Source: Bin55 sp965116055 | GTDB taxonomy: Bacteria; Pseudomonadota; Gammaproteobacteria; Pseudomonadales; Azotimanducaceae | Assembly: GCA_965116055.1 (NCBI GenBank) | Contig: OZ220466.1 | Coordinates: forward strand, 1,674,001-1,738,000 | DNA: 64,000 nt | Direction: 5' to 3' | Shown here: positions 18,106 to 27,490 of the stretch, in pieces | How the letters are laid out: every line of letters starts with the position of its first letter | How positions within the stretch are numbered: the stretch's first letter is position 1 | The notes under the pieces: generated by a model | Database searches by the model: none | What the model was told of the DNA's origin: nothing | Seen by the model: the letters and a program-made list of their open reading frames with translations, nothing else | Program-made: the position numbers and the translations under genes

Positions 18106-19017
18106 ATGGTAAGTTCCGATATATCCGTGGATAGCTACAAAATTGACCTCATGCGAAGGGGTAGTGGATTTATCGCCGCATTGGATCAGAGCGGCGGTAG
18201 TACACCCAAGGCATTAGAACGGTATGGCATTTCAAGCGATCAATACACGAACGAGGATGCTATGTTCGATCTCGTTCACAAAATGCGCGTTCGCATCATG
18301 ACTAATGTGATGTTCGGACGTCCCCGGGTGCTTGGGGCGATTTTGTTTGAAGGTACACTACACCGAGATGTGGATGGCTTGAGATCTAGTCAATACCTTT
18401 GGAAACGAAAAAATATCTTGCCATTTTTAAAAGTGGATAAAGGGCTTGCTGAAGAATCGGACGGTGTGCAACTGATGAAACCGCTCGGGCATAGTTTAAG
18501 TTATCGGCTTGAAGAAGCAGCCCGTCTGGATGTTTTTGGAACAAAAATGCGGTCGGTGATCAAGTCGAACAATCTACGAGGTATTCGAAACGTTGTTGAA
18601 CAACAGTTCCAAATGGCACGTCAAATAATCGCTTGCGATTTGGTTCCGATCGTTGAGCCGGAGATTGATATTGAAGCGGAAGATAAAGCTGGCTGCGAAA
18701 GAAATTTACGCGCTAGTTTGCACGATGGATTAGCGAGTCTGGCTAAAGACTCGGCGGTCATTTTCAAATTAACATTACCTGAGGAAGCGGGTTTCTACAG
18801 TGAATTCAGTAATAACCCAAGGGTATTGCGAGTCGCTGCACTTTCAGGTGGTTATTCCCAAACTGAATCTAATGAGCGTTTGATACGAAATTCAAACATG
18901 ATTGCAAGTTTCTCTCGTGCCCTAACCGAACGGCTGCGAGTAACGCAAACCGATTTGGAATTCACAACGGCGCTGGATCAAGCAATCAACGATATTGCTG
19001 CCGCTTCGGCAACTTAA
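18106..19017 (+). CDS. Fructose-bisphosphate aldolase, class I
   Basis: This 303-residue protein matches the compact bacterial class I aldolases, which form a Schiff base with fructose-1,6-bisphosphate or dihydroxyacetone phosphate. Recognisable are GFIAALDQSGGSTPKAL at the N-terminus and AILFEGT. PFLKVDKGLA follows, and then CDLVPIVEPEID with the conserved Glu. The Schiff-base Lys is expected in VIFKLTLPEEAGFY. The C-terminal SGGYSQTESNERL closes the barrel. The start is the ATG at 18106. The GMC oxidoreductase begins 15 bases after its stop, suggesting an operon, although the functional link is not obvious. Confidence 0.93.
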   Translation: MVSSDISVDSYKIDLMRRGSGFIAALDQSGGSTPKALERYGISSDQYTNEDAMFDLVHKMRVRIMTNVMFGRPRVLGAILFEGTLHRDVDGLRSSQYLWKRKNILPFLKVDKGLAEESDGVQLMKPLGHSLSYRLEEAARLDVFGTKMRSVIKSNNLRGIRNVVEQQFQMARQIIACDLVPIVEPEIDIEAEDKAGCERNLRASLHDGLASLAKDSAVIFKLTLPEEAGFYSEFSNNPRVLRVAALSGGYSQTESNERLIRNSNMIASFSRALTERLRVTQTDLEFTTALDQAINDIAAASAT

Positions 19018-19032
19018 CAGAGGAGCTGCGAA

Positions 19033-20625
19033 TTGGAATTCGATTACATTGTCGTCGGTGCTGGGTCGGCTGGTTGCGTAGTCGCTAATCGACTATCTCG
19101 TGACAGTCACAACTCCGTACTGTTATTGGAAGCAGGTACGCGCGACTGGAACCCATTAATCCACATCCCTGCTGGATTCTGGTATCTGATTGACAGACCA
19201 AGCGTCAATTGGTGTTTTGCCACCGAGCCTGAAGAAGGTACCTACAACCGACAAATCCCCATCCCACGGGGGAAAGTGTTAGGTGGGTCAAGTTCGATCA
19301 ATGGTATGCTTTATGTTCGTGGTCAAGCACACGATTACGACCTTTGGGCACAGCTCGGGAATGCGGGATGGTCATACGACGAGGTGTTGCCGTTTTTCCA
19401 AAAATCGGAATCGTTTGAGCGGGGCAGTGATGAATATCGTGGCGACAGTGGTGAGTTAAACGTCGCCGACATGATCGAGAATCATCCCCTCCTGGATGCT
19501 TATATTGAGGCTGGTGTAGAGTTAGGCTACGAGCATAACCCTGATTACAACGGCGCGAAACAAGACGGATTCGGAATTTATCAAGTAACTCAAAAACGCG
19601 GCCGGCGTTTTAGCACTGCGAGGGCATTTCTTGATCCTATTCGCGGCCGTAACAACTTAACAATTAAAACGAATACGTTATGTCAACGAGTCATATTTAA
19701 TGATCGAACGGCCGTTGGGATCTACTTTCGTGATGGCAACGGCTCAATGCAAGAAGCAAGAGTTCGAAAAGAGGTTATTTTGTGCGCTGGCGCTGTGCAA
19801 TCGCCTCAACTTTTGGAACTCTCCGGGATCGGTCAACAGGAACTACTTGCTGAGCATGGTATTACTCTGGTTCACGAATTGCCTGGCGTTGGTGAAAACT
19901 ATCGTGATCACTATGCATCTAGCGTTGCGTGGCGGGTCAAGGGTAGCAGTTCGCTAAATGCCTCCACGCATGGCTTCGCGATGGTACGTGAAGCGGCGAA
20001 GTGGTTATTGGCGCGGCGTGGAACCATGACGTACACTGCTGGTATCGCACACGGCTTTGTTAAATCTCGACAGGATCTTGAAACGCCAGACGTACAGTTT
20101 CATTTCGCGCACGGTAGCTATCGTCGAGGAGGGCGACGCACGCGACTGGAAGATGAACCCGGCATGACGCTTTCAGTGTGTCAGTTACGCCCTGAAAGTC
20201 AAGGATCCATCCACATTAAGAGTAACGATCCAGCGTCAAGTCCAGCGATCAAACCTAATTTTCTCAGCAAGGAAGTCGACCGCCAAGCTTTGATTGGCGG
20301 TATGCGCATTGCACAGGAACTAGGCCGCACCCGGGCGTTAGGGAAGTTTGTTGATCATGAACTTTACCCCGCTGACCAAGCTGCATCGGATGATGATCTC
20401 TTAACCTTCTGTCGGAAAGCCGGTGGTACGGTGTATCACCCCATAGGAACCTGCAAGATGGGAAGCGACCGTGATGCGGTTGTCGACGAACGACTTAGGG
20501 TTCATGGGGTGCACGGGCTACGCGTGGTTGATGCCTCTGTGATGCCGACGCTCGTCTCAGGTAATACCAACGCACCAGCCATCATGATCGGTGAAAAAGG
20601 TGCTCACATGATCCTTGAGGATTGA
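19033..20625 (+). CDS. GMC family FAD-dependent oxidoreductase (choline dehydrogenase-like)
   Basis: This 530-residue flavoprotein of the glucose-methanol-choline family has an ADP-binding motif YIVVGAGSAGCVVANRL and the GMC signature GKVLGGSSSINGMLYVRG. The second signature region is around GAVQSPQLLELSGIG. The C-terminal active-site segments TVYHPIGTCKMG (His) and SGNTNAPAIMIGEKGA (Asn) are also present. Such enzymes oxidise alcohols; choline is only one possible substrate. The start is a TTG at 19033, preceded by AGAGGAG at a good distance. It is probably co-transcribed with the aldolase. Confidence 0.92.
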   Translation: MEFDYIVVGAGSAGCVVANRLSRDSHNSVLLLEAGTRDWNPLIHIPAGFWYLIDRPSVNWCFATEPEEGTYNRQIPIPRGKVLGGSSSINGMLYVRGQAHDYDLWAQLGNAGWSYDEVLPFFQKSESFERGSDEYRGDSGELNVADMIENHPLLDAYIEAGVELGYEHNPDYNGAKQDGFGIYQVTQKRGRRFSTARAFLDPIRGRNNLTIKTNTLCQRVIFNDRTAVGIYFRDGNGSMQEARVRKEVILCAGAVQSPQLLELSGIGQQELLAEHGITLVHELPGVGENYRDHYASSVAWRVKGSSSLNASTHGFAMVREAAKWLLARRGTMTYTAGIAHGFVKSRQDLETPDVQFHFAHGSYRRGGRRTRLEDEPGMTLSVCQLRPESQGSIHIKSNDPASSPAIKPNFLSKEVDRQALIGGMRIAQELGRTRALGKFVDHELYPADQAASDDDLLTFCRKAGGTVYHPIGTCKMGSDRDAVVDERLRVHGVHGLRVVDASVMPTLVSGNTNAPAIMIGEKGAHMILED

Positions 20626-20679
20626 TGGCATAGATCGCATAACCCATCTTTGAATCTATCTCAACCCTCTGTGAGTGGG

Positions 20680-21242
20680 TTAGGCGAGTTTGTGACGATG
20701 GAGACTGTTTCCACACTCACATAGACGATGCGCGCGATCAGCCCTGAATGGCGACCGCCACGTTGCGGTCTCCGGGTGGCTCAGCGTCTCGGCGAGCCGC
20801 GCCGCCTTGTGACGGTAGAGGCCGGCGACGTTGTGGTGGATGCCCGGTAGGTCGGCGTGCACAGTGGCGAGCAGAGTGATGACGCTGGAGAAACTGGGAA
20901 GTGGTGCTATCGGGGCGACCACTACCTTTGTACATTGAGGGCACGATGATGGCGACCCGGAAGACGCGCTGGACCCGTAGCGAGTGCAGCACCGAGAGGT
21001 TACCGCTCACCGGCGCCAAGGCGATCCGACGTTGACAAAATCGAAGACGTTCCAGTCGTTGGTGAAGTAGCGCCAGCCAAAGGCGAACAGTTTGGCCGGC
21101 AGTTCGGCGACGAAGATTGCGAGCACGGCCTTGTCAAGAAACAGGAATAGCGTCCGGCGCGTGACATCACGCTGGCCGAGGTTTCAAGTCCCAGAATGAT
21201 TGCGTTGAAACGATAAGCGCAGTAACCACGCAGGCTTTCCAT
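20680..21242 (-). pseudogene. Voltage-gated sodium channel (NavBac-type ion transport protein), decayed
   Basis: Minus-strand frames can be pieced together into a bacterial ion-transport protein. YRFNAIILGLETSASVM starts at 21242. After a frameshift near 21135 comes FLDKAVLAIFVAELPAKLF and then WNVFDFVNV. After another shift near 21010 comes APVSGNLSVLHSLRVQRVFRV, which looks like the S4 voltage-sensor helix with its spaced Arg residues. A third frame gives SLPSF-like and VITLLATV segments. No frame is long enough to be functional and the pore region is not recognisable. The segment is visibly G+C-rich compared with its neighbours and lies beside nhaA. Confidence 0.65.
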
Positions 21243-21505
21243 AAAGGTGACGTTATCGGCAATGGGTCACGGCTTGTCCGTAGACAGGGCGTTGAGTTCG
21301 CACATCCTGGACTTGAGGAGCAACGGACCAGGCGGCCCAAGCCCCCGGCTTGCGCCGGTCAGCCTGTTGTCGGTTGCCGAGCGGGTCTTGCGGAAAGCTA
21401 TTCCTCTGGTCTCCGCCGGCATTGTCAATACCGCTTGCCCATATCGGAACCATGCCGCGGCTGTTCAACATCTCGACCGATCTTGCCATGGCCCTTCCTT
21501 CGCCG

Positions 21506-22705
21506 CTATGGAGGCGGCTGCGGAAGTTCCGTATGCCTGGTCCCTGCAAGCCAGCGCAGGACCGTATAGCCGACGATACCAGAAAGCAGCGAGCCTGACA
21601 GTACGCCGAGCCGCACGGCCGTTTGGAGCGTCGGGTCTTCGAAGGCGAGCGTCCCGATGAAGAGGCTCATGGTGAAGCCGACGCCCGCTAGTGCCGAAGC
21701 ACCGTAGACATGCAGCCAGGTCACCCCCGCGGGCAGCTGGCCGACCCCAAGCCGCACACCGATCCAGGTAAGACCGAAGATACCCAGCTGATTGCCCATC
21801 AGCAGTCCGACGGCGATGCCGAGCGGGATCGGTGAGAGGAAGTCGTCAATCGAGAGGCCGCCTAGATGCACTCCGGCATTGGCGAAGGCGAATACCGGCA
21901 TGACGAACAGTGCCACGAAACCGTATAGGCCGTGTTCTGCCCGCACCAGGGGCGGCGTTGTCGAGGCGTCTCCCGTGCGCAGCGGGATAAAGAACGCAAC
22001 GACCACACCGGCAAGGGTCGCGTGCACGCCCGATTTGAGAACCGCCACCCACATGACGAGACCCACGAGGATGTAAGGCAGCAAGCGCGTTACCCCGGTC
22101 AGGTTGAGCACCAGCAGTGCCGCCGCGGCAGCGCCTGCGATGCCGAGCGACATCAACGACAGATCCGCCGTATAGAAAATCGCGATGATGAGGATCGCTC
22201 CCAAGTCGTCAATCACCGCCAGCGTCAGCAGGAACACCTTCAGCCCCGCAGGCACACGGCGGCCGAGTAAGGCCAGTATGCCGACGGCAAAGGCGATATC
22301 TGTCGCGGCTGGAATTGCCCAGCCGCGCAGCGCCGCCGGATCGTCCGCATTGAAGGCGACGTAGATCAGAGCCGGCGCTGCTATGCCGCCGAGCGCGGCG
22401 AGTGCCGGCAACACGGCCTGGCGCCGCGAGGAGAGGTTACCCTCCAGCAACTCGCGCTTGATCTCCAGCCCGACCAGCAGGAAGAACAGTGCCATCAGAC
22501 CGTCGTTGATCCAGAGCAGCAGCGGCTTCTCCAGGGCCAGCGCGCCCACCTGCACGACTCCAGGGGTTGTCAGCAGGGCGTCGTAAAGAGGTGCGAGCGG
22601 TGAGTTGTCGATTACCAGCGCCGTCGCGGCAGCTAGCATCAACAACACACCGCCGGCAGCTTCGTGCTTCAACAGTGCTAGCACGCGGCCGATCCAAATG
22701 GACAT
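21506..22705 (-). CDS. nhaA: Na+/H+ antiporter NhaA
   Basis: This 399-residue protein spans the full length of NhaA, an inner-membrane antiporter that exports Na+ in exchange for protons. The unwound-helix core is present: ATDIAFAVGILALLG with the Asp equivalent to E. coli D133, and the paired acidic VIDDLGAI (D166 and D167 here). About twelve hydrophobic segments are visible, and ALFFLLVGLEIKRELLEG and GVHATLAGVVVAFFIP are typical. The gene is markedly G+C-rich relative to its flanks and is accompanied by a decayed sodium-channel gene, so it was probably acquired. It is intact. The start is the ATG at 22705. Confidence 0.96.
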   Translation of the reverse strand: MSIWIGRVLALLKHEAAGGVLLMLAAATALVIDNSPLAPLYDALLTTPGVVQVGALALEKPLLLWINDGLMALFFLLVGLEIKRELLEGNLSSRRQAVLPALAALGGIAAPALIYVAFNADDPAALRGWAIPAATDIAFAVGILALLGRRVPAGLKVFLLTLAVIDDLGAILIIAIFYTADLSLMSLGIAGAAAAALLVLNLTGVTRLLPYILVGLVMWVAVLKSGVHATLAGVVVAFFIPLRTGDASTTPPLVRAEHGLYGFVALFVMPVFAFANAGVHLGGLSIDDFLSPIPLGIAVGLLMGNQLGIFGLTWIGVRLGVGQLPAGVTWLHVYGASALAGVGFTMSLFIGTLAFEDPTLQTAVRLGVLSGSLLSGIVGYTVLRWLAGTRHTELPQPPP

Positions 22706-23307
22706 GAACGCTCTTCCGATATTGTGGAAACGACAGACAACGACCTGTGTTCAGGGATTGGGAAGCCGGTCATCGGAAGCTTACCATATCCGCGATCCAG
22801 GGAACGGCCCGGCGGGAACGGCCTTTGCTCGTGTCCTGCGATGCCGCCCAGGTCGGTATTGCCACTGCCGACGGTGGCTTAGAAGCAGCCTTCCATGCCT
22901 GCTTCTTCGCGTAGCTTTGATGCGCGTTTTAGCTATTTATGGCACCGAAACGATGTTGAAGAATCTCAGTCAATTCAGGGAACGGCGTAGGCGATATAGT
23001 TTAGATAGGTAAGTAGTATCAAAGATATATTTAAATATCAATAAGTTAAAGAGAATAGTACACTAGCACGATCATCCTCTATGCTTCTGCAGGCATCTGA
23101 CCGTGAGCGTGTATGATGTATCAAGTTCAAAAGCTGCATTGGACCGTAAGGACTCAAATACGTGCCCCACCAGCATACGAACCATCAATTAACGTGTGAA
23201 CAAAATATATAGTTAGGAAAGTCTGGATTAATGTTCAAAATTGTCCTGTCTGCTAGCGGATAAATCTCACTAATTGCAGCATTCCCAATTTCTCTTAGGT
23301 AGCACTC
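22706..23307. other. Intergenic region, boundary of the G+C-rich island
   Basis: The first about 220 bases upstream of nhaA are G+C-rich like the gene; from about 22930 the composition becomes A+T-rich. A 135-codon plus-strand open frame across the G+C-rich part has no family resemblance and is probably chance. No integrase, tRNA or repeat marks the boundary. Confidence 0.45.
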
Positions 23308-25224
23308 ATGCTTGATCACGCCTCTCCAGGTCTGGCTTCTGTACACCCACTTGACCCACTGACGGTACAAGAAGTCGAGAAAGGTGCACGACTGGTTAAG
23401 TCTCATCTGAATGAACGAGCTGCATTCTGCTCCGTTCGTCTTGTAGAACCTAATAAAAAGCTACTCCGAAATTACAAGCGAGGTAAACCGTTCGCACGTG
23501 TCTTGAGATTCGACGGATTCGACTATCCAGAGCGCGGCCATTTGGACGGTGGCTTTAATGCGACAGCCAATTTATCGACGGGTGAAGTGGTGATCAAACG
23601 AATTGACCACGGGCAAGCGCCTATTGGTTTCGTTGATTATGTGAATGCTGTAAGGATTACGAAAAGCGATCCAGCATGGCTAGACGCCATGCGCAAACGT
23701 GGGGTAGAGGATGTCACCCACGTACAAATTGATCCGTGGCCGGCCGGTGGCTATCAACACCCTTCTATCCCTCAGGGTCATCGAGCAAATCGTGCAATCG
23801 CATTCATTCGCGACGATGGAACCGATAACGGATATGCTCATCCCGTGCAAGGTTTAATCGCCCACATTGATCTGACGGAAGAAAAGGTCGCATATCTTGA
23901 AGATTGGGGCGTAACGCCGATCCCGCAAGCGCATGGGCGTTATGACAATGCTTCATTCGAGAAACTCCAGCAATCGCCGAGACCTTTAGAAATTACCCAA
24001 CCGCAAGGGCCAGGCTTTTCGCTAGACGGTAACCACATTAAGTGGCAAAACTGGCATGTCCGTGTGAGTCTGCATCCTGTACATGGACTTGTGCTACACC
24101 AACTCGGATACGAAAAAGACAGCAACCTTCGGACGGTGTTACATCGAGCGTCGCTTTCCGATATGGTGGTTCCCTATGGCGACACAGATCCTATGCATCG
24201 CTGGAAACATGTACTGGATGCCGGTGAAGCGAGTATTGGCAATTGCGTGAATTCGCTTACACTCGGATGTGATTGCCTCGGTGAAGTCAGTTACCTGGAC
24301 CATGTCTGCGTTAAGCCGGATGGGACGGCTAGACTCGTCGAACGAGCCATTTGTATTCACGAAGAAGACTATGGTGTCCTATGGAAACACTACAACGGTC
24401 TCTCGAAGAGTACCGAGGTTCGACGATCACGTCGCTTGGTGGTGAGTTCCTTTCACACAGTGGGCAACTATGAGTATGGGTTCTATTGGTACCTATATCT
24501 AGACGGCACCATTCAGATGGAAGTAAAGCTGACAGGCATTGTGGGCATTTCAGCGATTGCAGATGGCGAGGAACGCCCAGAATTTGCTCCTCTAGTCGCT
24601 CAAAACCTTACCTCACCCATTCACCAGCATCTATTTTGCTTCCGATTGGACTTTGAACTGGATGGGGAAAACAATAGCGTTTACGAGATCAACACTGAGG
24701 CAGTACCCCTCGGGCCTGACAATGAGGATGGAACGGCATTCGCAGCGCACGCTACTTTATTGAAAAGCGAGCTTGAAGCGAAACGTAATGTTGACGTAAC
24801 TAAGGCTCGAACCTGGAAAGTGGTTAACCATCAACGAAAAAACGGGCTTGGAAAGCCTGTAGGTTATCGGTTAAGTTCGCAAAATGCTCCGACGCTCTTT
24901 GCCAGAGACGAATCTCAGGTAGTAAAGCGCGCCGGTTTCGCGAAGCACAATCTTTGGGTTACGCCGTATGACGAGTCTGAACTCTGCGCTGCTGGCGATT
25001 ACCCTCATTTGAGCGCCGGTGGTGGACTGCCTTTCTGGACGGCGCGCGATCGTTCAATTGAAGATACGGATATCGTTGTTTGGCACACATGCGGTGTTAC
25101 CCATTTACCGCGGCCGGAGGACTGGCCGGTGATGCCGGTTGAGTACACCGGTTTTACACTGCACCCAGTCGGCTTTTTCGATCGCAATCCTGCAATTGAT
25201 CTTCCGGCCCACAAGCACGGTTAG
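23308..25224 (+). CDS. Copper amine oxidase (primary-amine oxidase)
   Basis: This 638-residue enzyme oxidises primary amines to aldehydes using copper and topaquinone. The cofactor precursor Tyr is in the motif VGNYEYGF (about residue 390), matching the family NY[DE]Y consensus. The catalytic Asp is in the stretch MHRWKHVLDAGEASIG. Copper-ligand His residues are expected in HQHLFCFRLDFELDG and VVWHTCGVTHLPRPEDWP. There is no signal peptide, so it is probably cytoplasmic, unlike the periplasmic E. coli enzyme. The length is right for the actinobacterial/proteobacterial short form. It converges with the nitronate monooxygenase gene. Confidence 0.95.
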   Translation: MLDHASPGLASVHPLDPLTVQEVEKGARLVKSHLNERAAFCSVRLVEPNKKLLRNYKRGKPFARVLRFDGFDYPERGHLDGGFNATANLSTGEVVIKRIDHGQAPIGFVDYVNAVRITKSDPAWLDAMRKRGVEDVTHVQIDPWPAGGYQHPSIPQGHRANRAIAFIRDDGTDNGYAHPVQGLIAHIDLTEEKVAYLEDWGVTPIPQAHGRYDNASFEKLQQSPRPLEITQPQGPGFSLDGNHIKWQNWHVRVSLHPVHGLVLHQLGYEKDSNLRTVLHRASLSDMVVPYGDTDPMHRWKHVLDAGEASIGNCVNSLTLGCDCLGEVSYLDHVCVKPDGTARLVERAICIHEEDYGVLWKHYNGLSKSTEVRRSRRLVVSSFHTVGNYEYGFYWYLYLDGTIQMEVKLTGIVGISAIADGEERPEFAPLVAQNLTSPIHQHLFCFRLDFELDGENNSVYEINTEAVPLGPDNEDGTAFAAHATLLKSELEAKRNVDVTKARTWKVVNHQRKNGLGKPVGYRLSSQNAPTLFARDESQVVKRAGFAKHNLWVTPYDESELCAAGDYPHLSAGGGLPFWTARDRSIEDTDIVVWHTCGVTHLPRPEDWPVMPVEYTGFTLHPVGFFDRNPAIDLPAHKHG

Positions 25225-25308
25225 CCTGCATACCGGCGATAGCATACTCGTATCGAAACAAGATCAATTTAAGAGTGGGACTACCCGAGAAGCGGTTGTA
25301 GGTGTGTT

Positions 25309-26442
25309 CTACGCGTCCTCAACGGTACTTTTCAATCGCTCCGTGGCGTTAAGGTAGTCTTCCATAAACTCGAACACGACATCCCGCGTTGATTGGATTG
25401 AATTCATCAAGCCAACGCCCTGACCGACGAATGATGTTGCTAAGTGTCGTGCTCCTTCATGCCCGCCTTCGGCCAACTTAGTCACTCGAGCTAGAGGCGC
25501 TTCCGAGACCAATGATTGCAGTGGCATCGGTAACGGTTCAGGGGCTTCCTCGGATTCCCACGCATCGGTCCAAGGCGAGCGCAACTGTCTTGAATATTTG
25601 CCTGTTCGATACTTGGAACGAACGGTTTGGCGCGAACTGGCCTGTACGTACTTTTCTTTGATGACCGGCGAGGTCTCTGCTTCAATGGTGGTAAGCCACA
25701 CTGAGCCGGTCCATGCGCCGTCGGCTCCCATGGCCATGGCTGCAGCCATCTGTCGACCGGTCACAATGCCACCGGCAGCGAGAATCGCCACATCGGCATG
25801 CTTCTTAACCGCTTCAGCAACTTCGGGAACTAAGACCATGGTAGATACTTCGCCGCAATGTCCTCCTGCTTCCGTGCCGGCCACGACAAGCAATTCGACG
25901 CCTGCTTCGACTTGCTTGACGGCATGCTCTTTAGCGCCTACAAGCGCTGCAGCGACGACATCGCGTTCTTTGCACATGTCAATCATGTATCTGGGCGGTA
26001 CGCCAAGAGCATTTGCGATAAGTTTGATTGGATGCGAGAATGCCACATCAATAATGTTTGATGCTCGACCTTTCGTAAGAAAACCACCGCCACCGCCAAC
26101 CTGACCTTGATAAAGGTCGCGCGTATCAATGTTGTGTTGAGCCAGAATGCCTCTCGCATAATCCCGGTGCCCCTCAGGCACCATATCAAGCGTCTCGTTC
26201 GGCGTTGTATCGTCCGTAATCGCGATGCTGGTAGGCGCAATCAAATCAACGCCGTAAGGCTTACCTTCAATGCGTTCATCAATCCAGTTGAGCTGAAATT
26301 CCAACGAATCCGCACTGTGACCGGCTGCCCCCAACACTCCCATACCGCCTGTTTTGGAAACTTCCACCACGACATCTCGGCAGTGAGTAAACGCGACGAG
26401 TGGAAAATCTATACCGAGTAAATTGCAAATTTTTGACTTCAT
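25309..26442 (-). CDS. Nitronate monooxygenase family protein (paralogue 1)
   Basis: This 377-residue FMN-dependent TIM-barrel protein of the nitronate monooxygenase / 2-nitropropane dioxygenase family shows GTEAGGHCGEVSTMVLVPEV. AAGGIVTGRQMAAAMAMGADG, the phosphate-binding region, follows it. It is very similar in length and motifs to the gene at 39739-40872, so the two are paralogues. It contains a Gly-rich loop (GQVGGGGGFL) absent from the other copy. It is divergent from the LLM gene at 26500 with a short spacer. The substrate is unknown; many members of this family act on enoyl or nitro compounds. Confidence 0.88.
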   Translation of the reverse strand: MKSKICNLLGIDFPLVAFTHCRDVVVEVSKTGGMGVLGAAGHSADSLEFQLNWIDERIEGKPYGVDLIAPTSIAITDDTTPNETLDMVPEGHRDYARGILAQHNIDTRDLYQGQVGGGGGFLTKGRASNIIDVAFSHPIKLIANALGVPPRYMIDMCKERDVVAAALVGAKEHAVKQVEAGVELLVVAGTEAGGHCGEVSTMVLVPEVAEAVKKHADVAILAAGGIVTGRQMAAAMAMGADGAWTGSVWLTTIEAETSPVIKEKYVQASSRQTVRSKYRTGKYSRQLRSPWTDAWESEEAPEPLPMPLQSLVSEAPLARVTKLAEGGHEGARHLATSFVGQGVGLMNSIQSTRDVVFEFMEDYLNATERLKSTVEDA

Positions 26443-26499
26443 GCCAGCCTCTAAATACCCGAATAGGTATTCTTTCTAATGAACCGTAAGGAGAAAACT

Positions 26500-27408
26500 A
26501 TGTTTTCGTCGCAATTGTATAACCAAGCCACTTCATGGCCTGAGATAGTAGCCGTCCTCGAAACGATGGAGCAGGGGCGTTGGGAAAGCGTCTATTTCTA
26601 TGATCATTTCGTGCCGCCGTGGAGTCATACGGCCGAAGTGCGCGATTCGGATTTGATCGACACGCTGGAAGGAATTACCTTGATGGCTGCCGCTGCGGCC
26701 GTTACGAACCGCCTGAAACTTGGTGTGCTCGTGGCGGGAAATACGTATCGCAATCCGGCGCTTATGGCGAAGATGGTCGCGACGATGGACATGATTTCAA
26801 ACGGGCGCGCCCAGTACTGCATTGGCGCGGGGTGGAATGTTCGCGAGCATCAAGCTTACGGTTGGGATTTTCCTCCCATGCGCGAGCGCTCCGATCGTCT
26901 TGAAGAAGCCTGCGATTTAGTGAAGAGATTATTCACCAACGAAGGTATGTTCGACTACAACGGTAAGTACTACCAGCTCAAGTCTGCTCCGTTCGCCCCT
27001 AAAGGCGTACAAAACCCCATTCCGATCATGGTTGGCGGCAATGGCGAAAAACGAACATTGCGTACCGCCGCGAAATACGCAGATATTTGTAATCTGGTCG
27101 GTGTTAGCCCTGATGATATTCGACATAAAAAAGCAGTTTTACATAGACATTGTGAAGCCGTAGGGCGCGACCCCGCCGAAATAAAGATGTCGGCGCACGT
27201 GCCAATGAGGATTGAGCGCGATGAAGCAAAAGCGAAAGAACGTCGCGGAGGGCGAGACTATTTAATGATTGGTTCGCCGCAGTACGTTATTGACGCATGT
27301 GCGGAGTACATTGATGCTGGCACTGAAGAATTTATGCTTCAATCTATTCTGCAACGTCCCGACATCTACGCCGAACTCAATGACGAGATTTTCCCTGCGT
27401 TTGCTTAA
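26500..27408 (+). CDS. LLM class F420/FMN-dependent oxidoreductase
   Basis: This is a 302-residue luciferase-like protein from the ATG at 26500, chosen over an ATG seven codons upstream. A clean AAGGAG (26488-26493) sits 6 bases before the later start. The motifs are FYDHFVPPW, RLKLGVLVAGNTYRNPALMAKMVATMD and QYCIGAGWN. IPIMVGGNGEKRTLRTAAKYAD is the flavin-phosphate loop. It is closely related to the gene at 49449-50357. A perfect hairpin terminator follows the stop. Confidence 0.9.
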   Translation: MFSSQLYNQATSWPEIVAVLETMEQGRWESVYFYDHFVPPWSHTAEVRDSDLIDTLEGITLMAAAAAVTNRLKLGVLVAGNTYRNPALMAKMVATMDMISNGRAQYCIGAGWNVREHQAYGWDFPPMRERSDRLEEACDLVKRLFTNEGMFDYNGKYYQLKSAPFAPKGVQNPIPIMVGGNGEKRTLRTAAKYADICNLVGVSPDDIRHKKAVLHRHCEAVGRDPAEIKMSAHVPMRIERDEAKAKERRGGRDYLMIGSPQYVIDACAEYIDAGTEEFMLQSILQRPDIYAELNDEIFPAFA

Positions 27409-27432
27409 GGCTAAATTCAGGTTTCTGTTCTG

Positions 27433-27468
27433 AACGGGGCATACTCTCTTGAGATGCCCCGTTTTATT
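27433..27468 (+). terminator. Rho-independent terminator after the LLM gene
   Basis: A perfect 10-base-pair stem is formed by AACGGGGCAT (27433-27442) and ATGCCCCGTT (27454-27463). An 11-base loop separates the arms, and the 3' arm runs into TTTTATT. It lies between two convergent genes; on the minus strand there is no T-run, so it mainly serves the LLM gene. Confidence 0.85.
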
Positions 27469-27490
27469 CTCTGGACTTAACGCAGTACTT

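Noticed and set aside
22605..23012. 135-codon plus-strand frame across the nhaA start and its upstream region
   Set aside because: Partly antisense to nhaA, no family resemblance; high G+C gives long chance frames.
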